Assembly: GCA_900016875.1 (NCBI GenBank)
Contig: FCNR01000023.1
Location: 1 to 64,000, forward strand
DNA: 64,000 nucleotides
Source of the DNA: Eubacteriaceae bacterium CHKCI004
GTDB taxonomy: Bacteria; Bacillota; Clostridia; Lachnospirales; Lachnospiraceae
Reading direction: 5' to 3'
In this document: piece after piece, positions 62,845 through 64,000 of the stretch
Layout: each line of letters starts with the position of its first letter
Numbering within the stretch: the first letter of the stretch is position 1
The notes under the pieces: model-generated
Databases searched by the model: none
Told to the model about the DNA's origin: nothing
Seen by the model: the letters and a program-made list of their open reading frames with translations, nothing else
Translations under genes and position numbers: made by a program

Positions 62845-64000
62845 TGCGTTACGACAAAACATCTATCCAAAAGAGAAGAAAGCAGCTCCATTCCAGGAAA
62901 AAGAGAATTCACAGTTCTCTTTCCACCCTACTGTTTAAAGTATTTCTTCTGTTTCTCCTGGTGGTCATCGCCGGGGGCTGCGGACTGGCGTTGGGTTCTG
63001 TACAGGGGATGATCGAGACCACTCCCACCGACTATAACCTGAAGCCAAAATACTCTGCAACGATTATTTATGATGACAGCGGCGGAAAAACTGAAGTTTT
63101 AAGCGACTATTCTTCCAACCGCATCATTGTGGATTATGATCAGATTCCCGCCAATCTGAGAAACGCCTTCATCGCCATAGAAGATGAGCGTTTTTACGAA
63201 CACAACGGCGTGGATTTAAAGGGAATCATCCGTGCAGGTTTCACTGCGCTGCGCAATGGTGGCGCCACTCAGGGGGCCAGCACTATTACTCAGCAGCTCA
63301 TCAAAAACAATGTGTTTGAGGTCTGGGACGAGAGTAATTTCCTGGCAAAAATCAAACGAAAGATCCAGGAGCAGTACCTTGCCATCCAGGTGGAAAAAAA
63401 TACTTCCAAAGAAGAAATCCTCACCGATTATCTCAATACTATCAATCTGGGGAAGGGAACTCTCGGCGTGGAATCTGCCGCCAATTATTATTTTGATAAA
63501 TCCGTTGACCAGCTCACACTGTCGGAATGTGCGGTACTTGCCAGCATCACCAAAAATCCGACTCGTTTGAATCCCATTGATCACCCGGAGGATAATAAGG
63601 AGCGGCGTGACATTGTTCTTAAGAAAATGTATGAACTGAATTACATTTCCAACGAAGAATATGAGGAGGCTCTGTCAGACGATGTGTATTCCCGCATCTC
63701 AAAAACACAGGCCAATTCCACCCAGCGCTCTGTATACTCTTATTTTACTGACGCTCTGATCACACAGATCGTGGAGGACCTGCAGAGCGAGTACGGCTAC
63801 ACCCAGTCACAGGCATACAATCTGGTATACCGGGGAGGCCTGCGGATTCATTCCACGCAATCCTCTCAAATGCAGAATATCGCGGATACCGTCATCAATG
63901 ATAAGAGCAATTATCCGGTGGATACCGATTATTCTCTGGAATATGATCTGCATGTCACAAGGGAAAACGGAGAATCCATCACTTACACAGAGCGGGATAT
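62845..64000 (+). CDS. Class A penicillin-binding protein, N-terminal part (runs off the window)
   Basis: First 385 codons. A basic cytoplasmic tail (MRYDKTSIQKRRKQL), one membrane helix (FKVFLLFLLVVIAGGCGLAL), and a GT51 glycosyltransferase with AIEDERFYEHNGVD (catalytic Glu), GASTITQQLIKN, NTINLGKGTLGVESAANYYF and ILTDYL. After about residue 300 it enters the linker before the transpeptidase domain, which lies beyond 64000. It polymerises lipid II glycan strands. AAAGGAA precedes the ATG. The frame is open to the window end. Confidence 0.93.

Overview
The window looks like a chromosome segment of a gut-type Lachnospiraceae member (Bacillota, Clostridia). The evidence is a moderate-GC Gram-positive gene set, strong AGGAGG-type ribosome binding sites, a CIRCE-controlled htpG, a single-aptamer glycine riboswitch, an LCP cell-wall ligase, LPXTG-type surface anchoring, and an Ech-type membrane [NiFe] hydrogenase. 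It divides into a mobile part (1 to about 16.9 kb) and a mostly core part (about 16.9 to 64 kb).

Positions 1-16906 are one end of an integrative and conjugative element, almost entirely on the minus strand. From the inner side outward it carries a giant methylase/helicase gene cut by a group II intron whose 5' end is at 106; a tnpV gene nested in another frame of that giant gene; small accessory proteins; a 1404-residue thioester/Cna-B surface adhesin; and parB-parA behind a leader with a terminator-like hairpin. Next comes an AT-rich cargo block (winged-helix regulator, lipoprotein, SH3-like secreted protein, ECF sigma and membrane anti-sigma) lying between two copies of the winged-helix gene 3' end. 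The outermost piece is the relic of a type III toxin-antitoxin locus: three structured antitoxin repeats, a terminator and a toxin start codon region that breaks after about 20 codons. The element ends inside uvrB, of which only the first 90 codons remain.

Positions 17-20 kb hold a two-gene defence-like pair (RhuM family; restriction-nuclease/STAND-like protein that has lost its P-loop). Then follow glnA (-), a glycine-riboswitch-controlled amino acid symporter (+), htpG (+, with an unusual acidic linker), htrA (-), a polyprenyl sugar-phosphate transferase and an LCP protein (+), a 1292-residue acidic protein with a degenerate DnaB/RecA-like domain (-), a PHP phosphoesterase (+), mnmA with an orphan PduB-like microcompartment shell gene (-), an XRE membrane regulator, glgX and a GGDEF protein (-).

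Positions 43.7-52.6 kb hold an energy metabolism unit: echABCDEF on the minus strand and hypABCDE on the plus strand, divergent from a 190-bp intergenic region. The hyp genes build the NiFe(CN)2CO centre and the ech genes supply the ferredoxin-linked, ion-pumping hydrogenase. hypF and a large-subunit protease are not in the window. A DUF134-NifX fusion with a His-rich tail lies just downstream. Positions 55-64 kb are housekeeping: SGNH hydrolase, AzlCD, RlmD/TrmA-type methyltransferase, HD phosphohydrolase, leuS, L,D-transpeptidase, a VOC protein and the start of a class A penicillin-binding protein. No tRNA, rRNA or CRISPR array was recognised.
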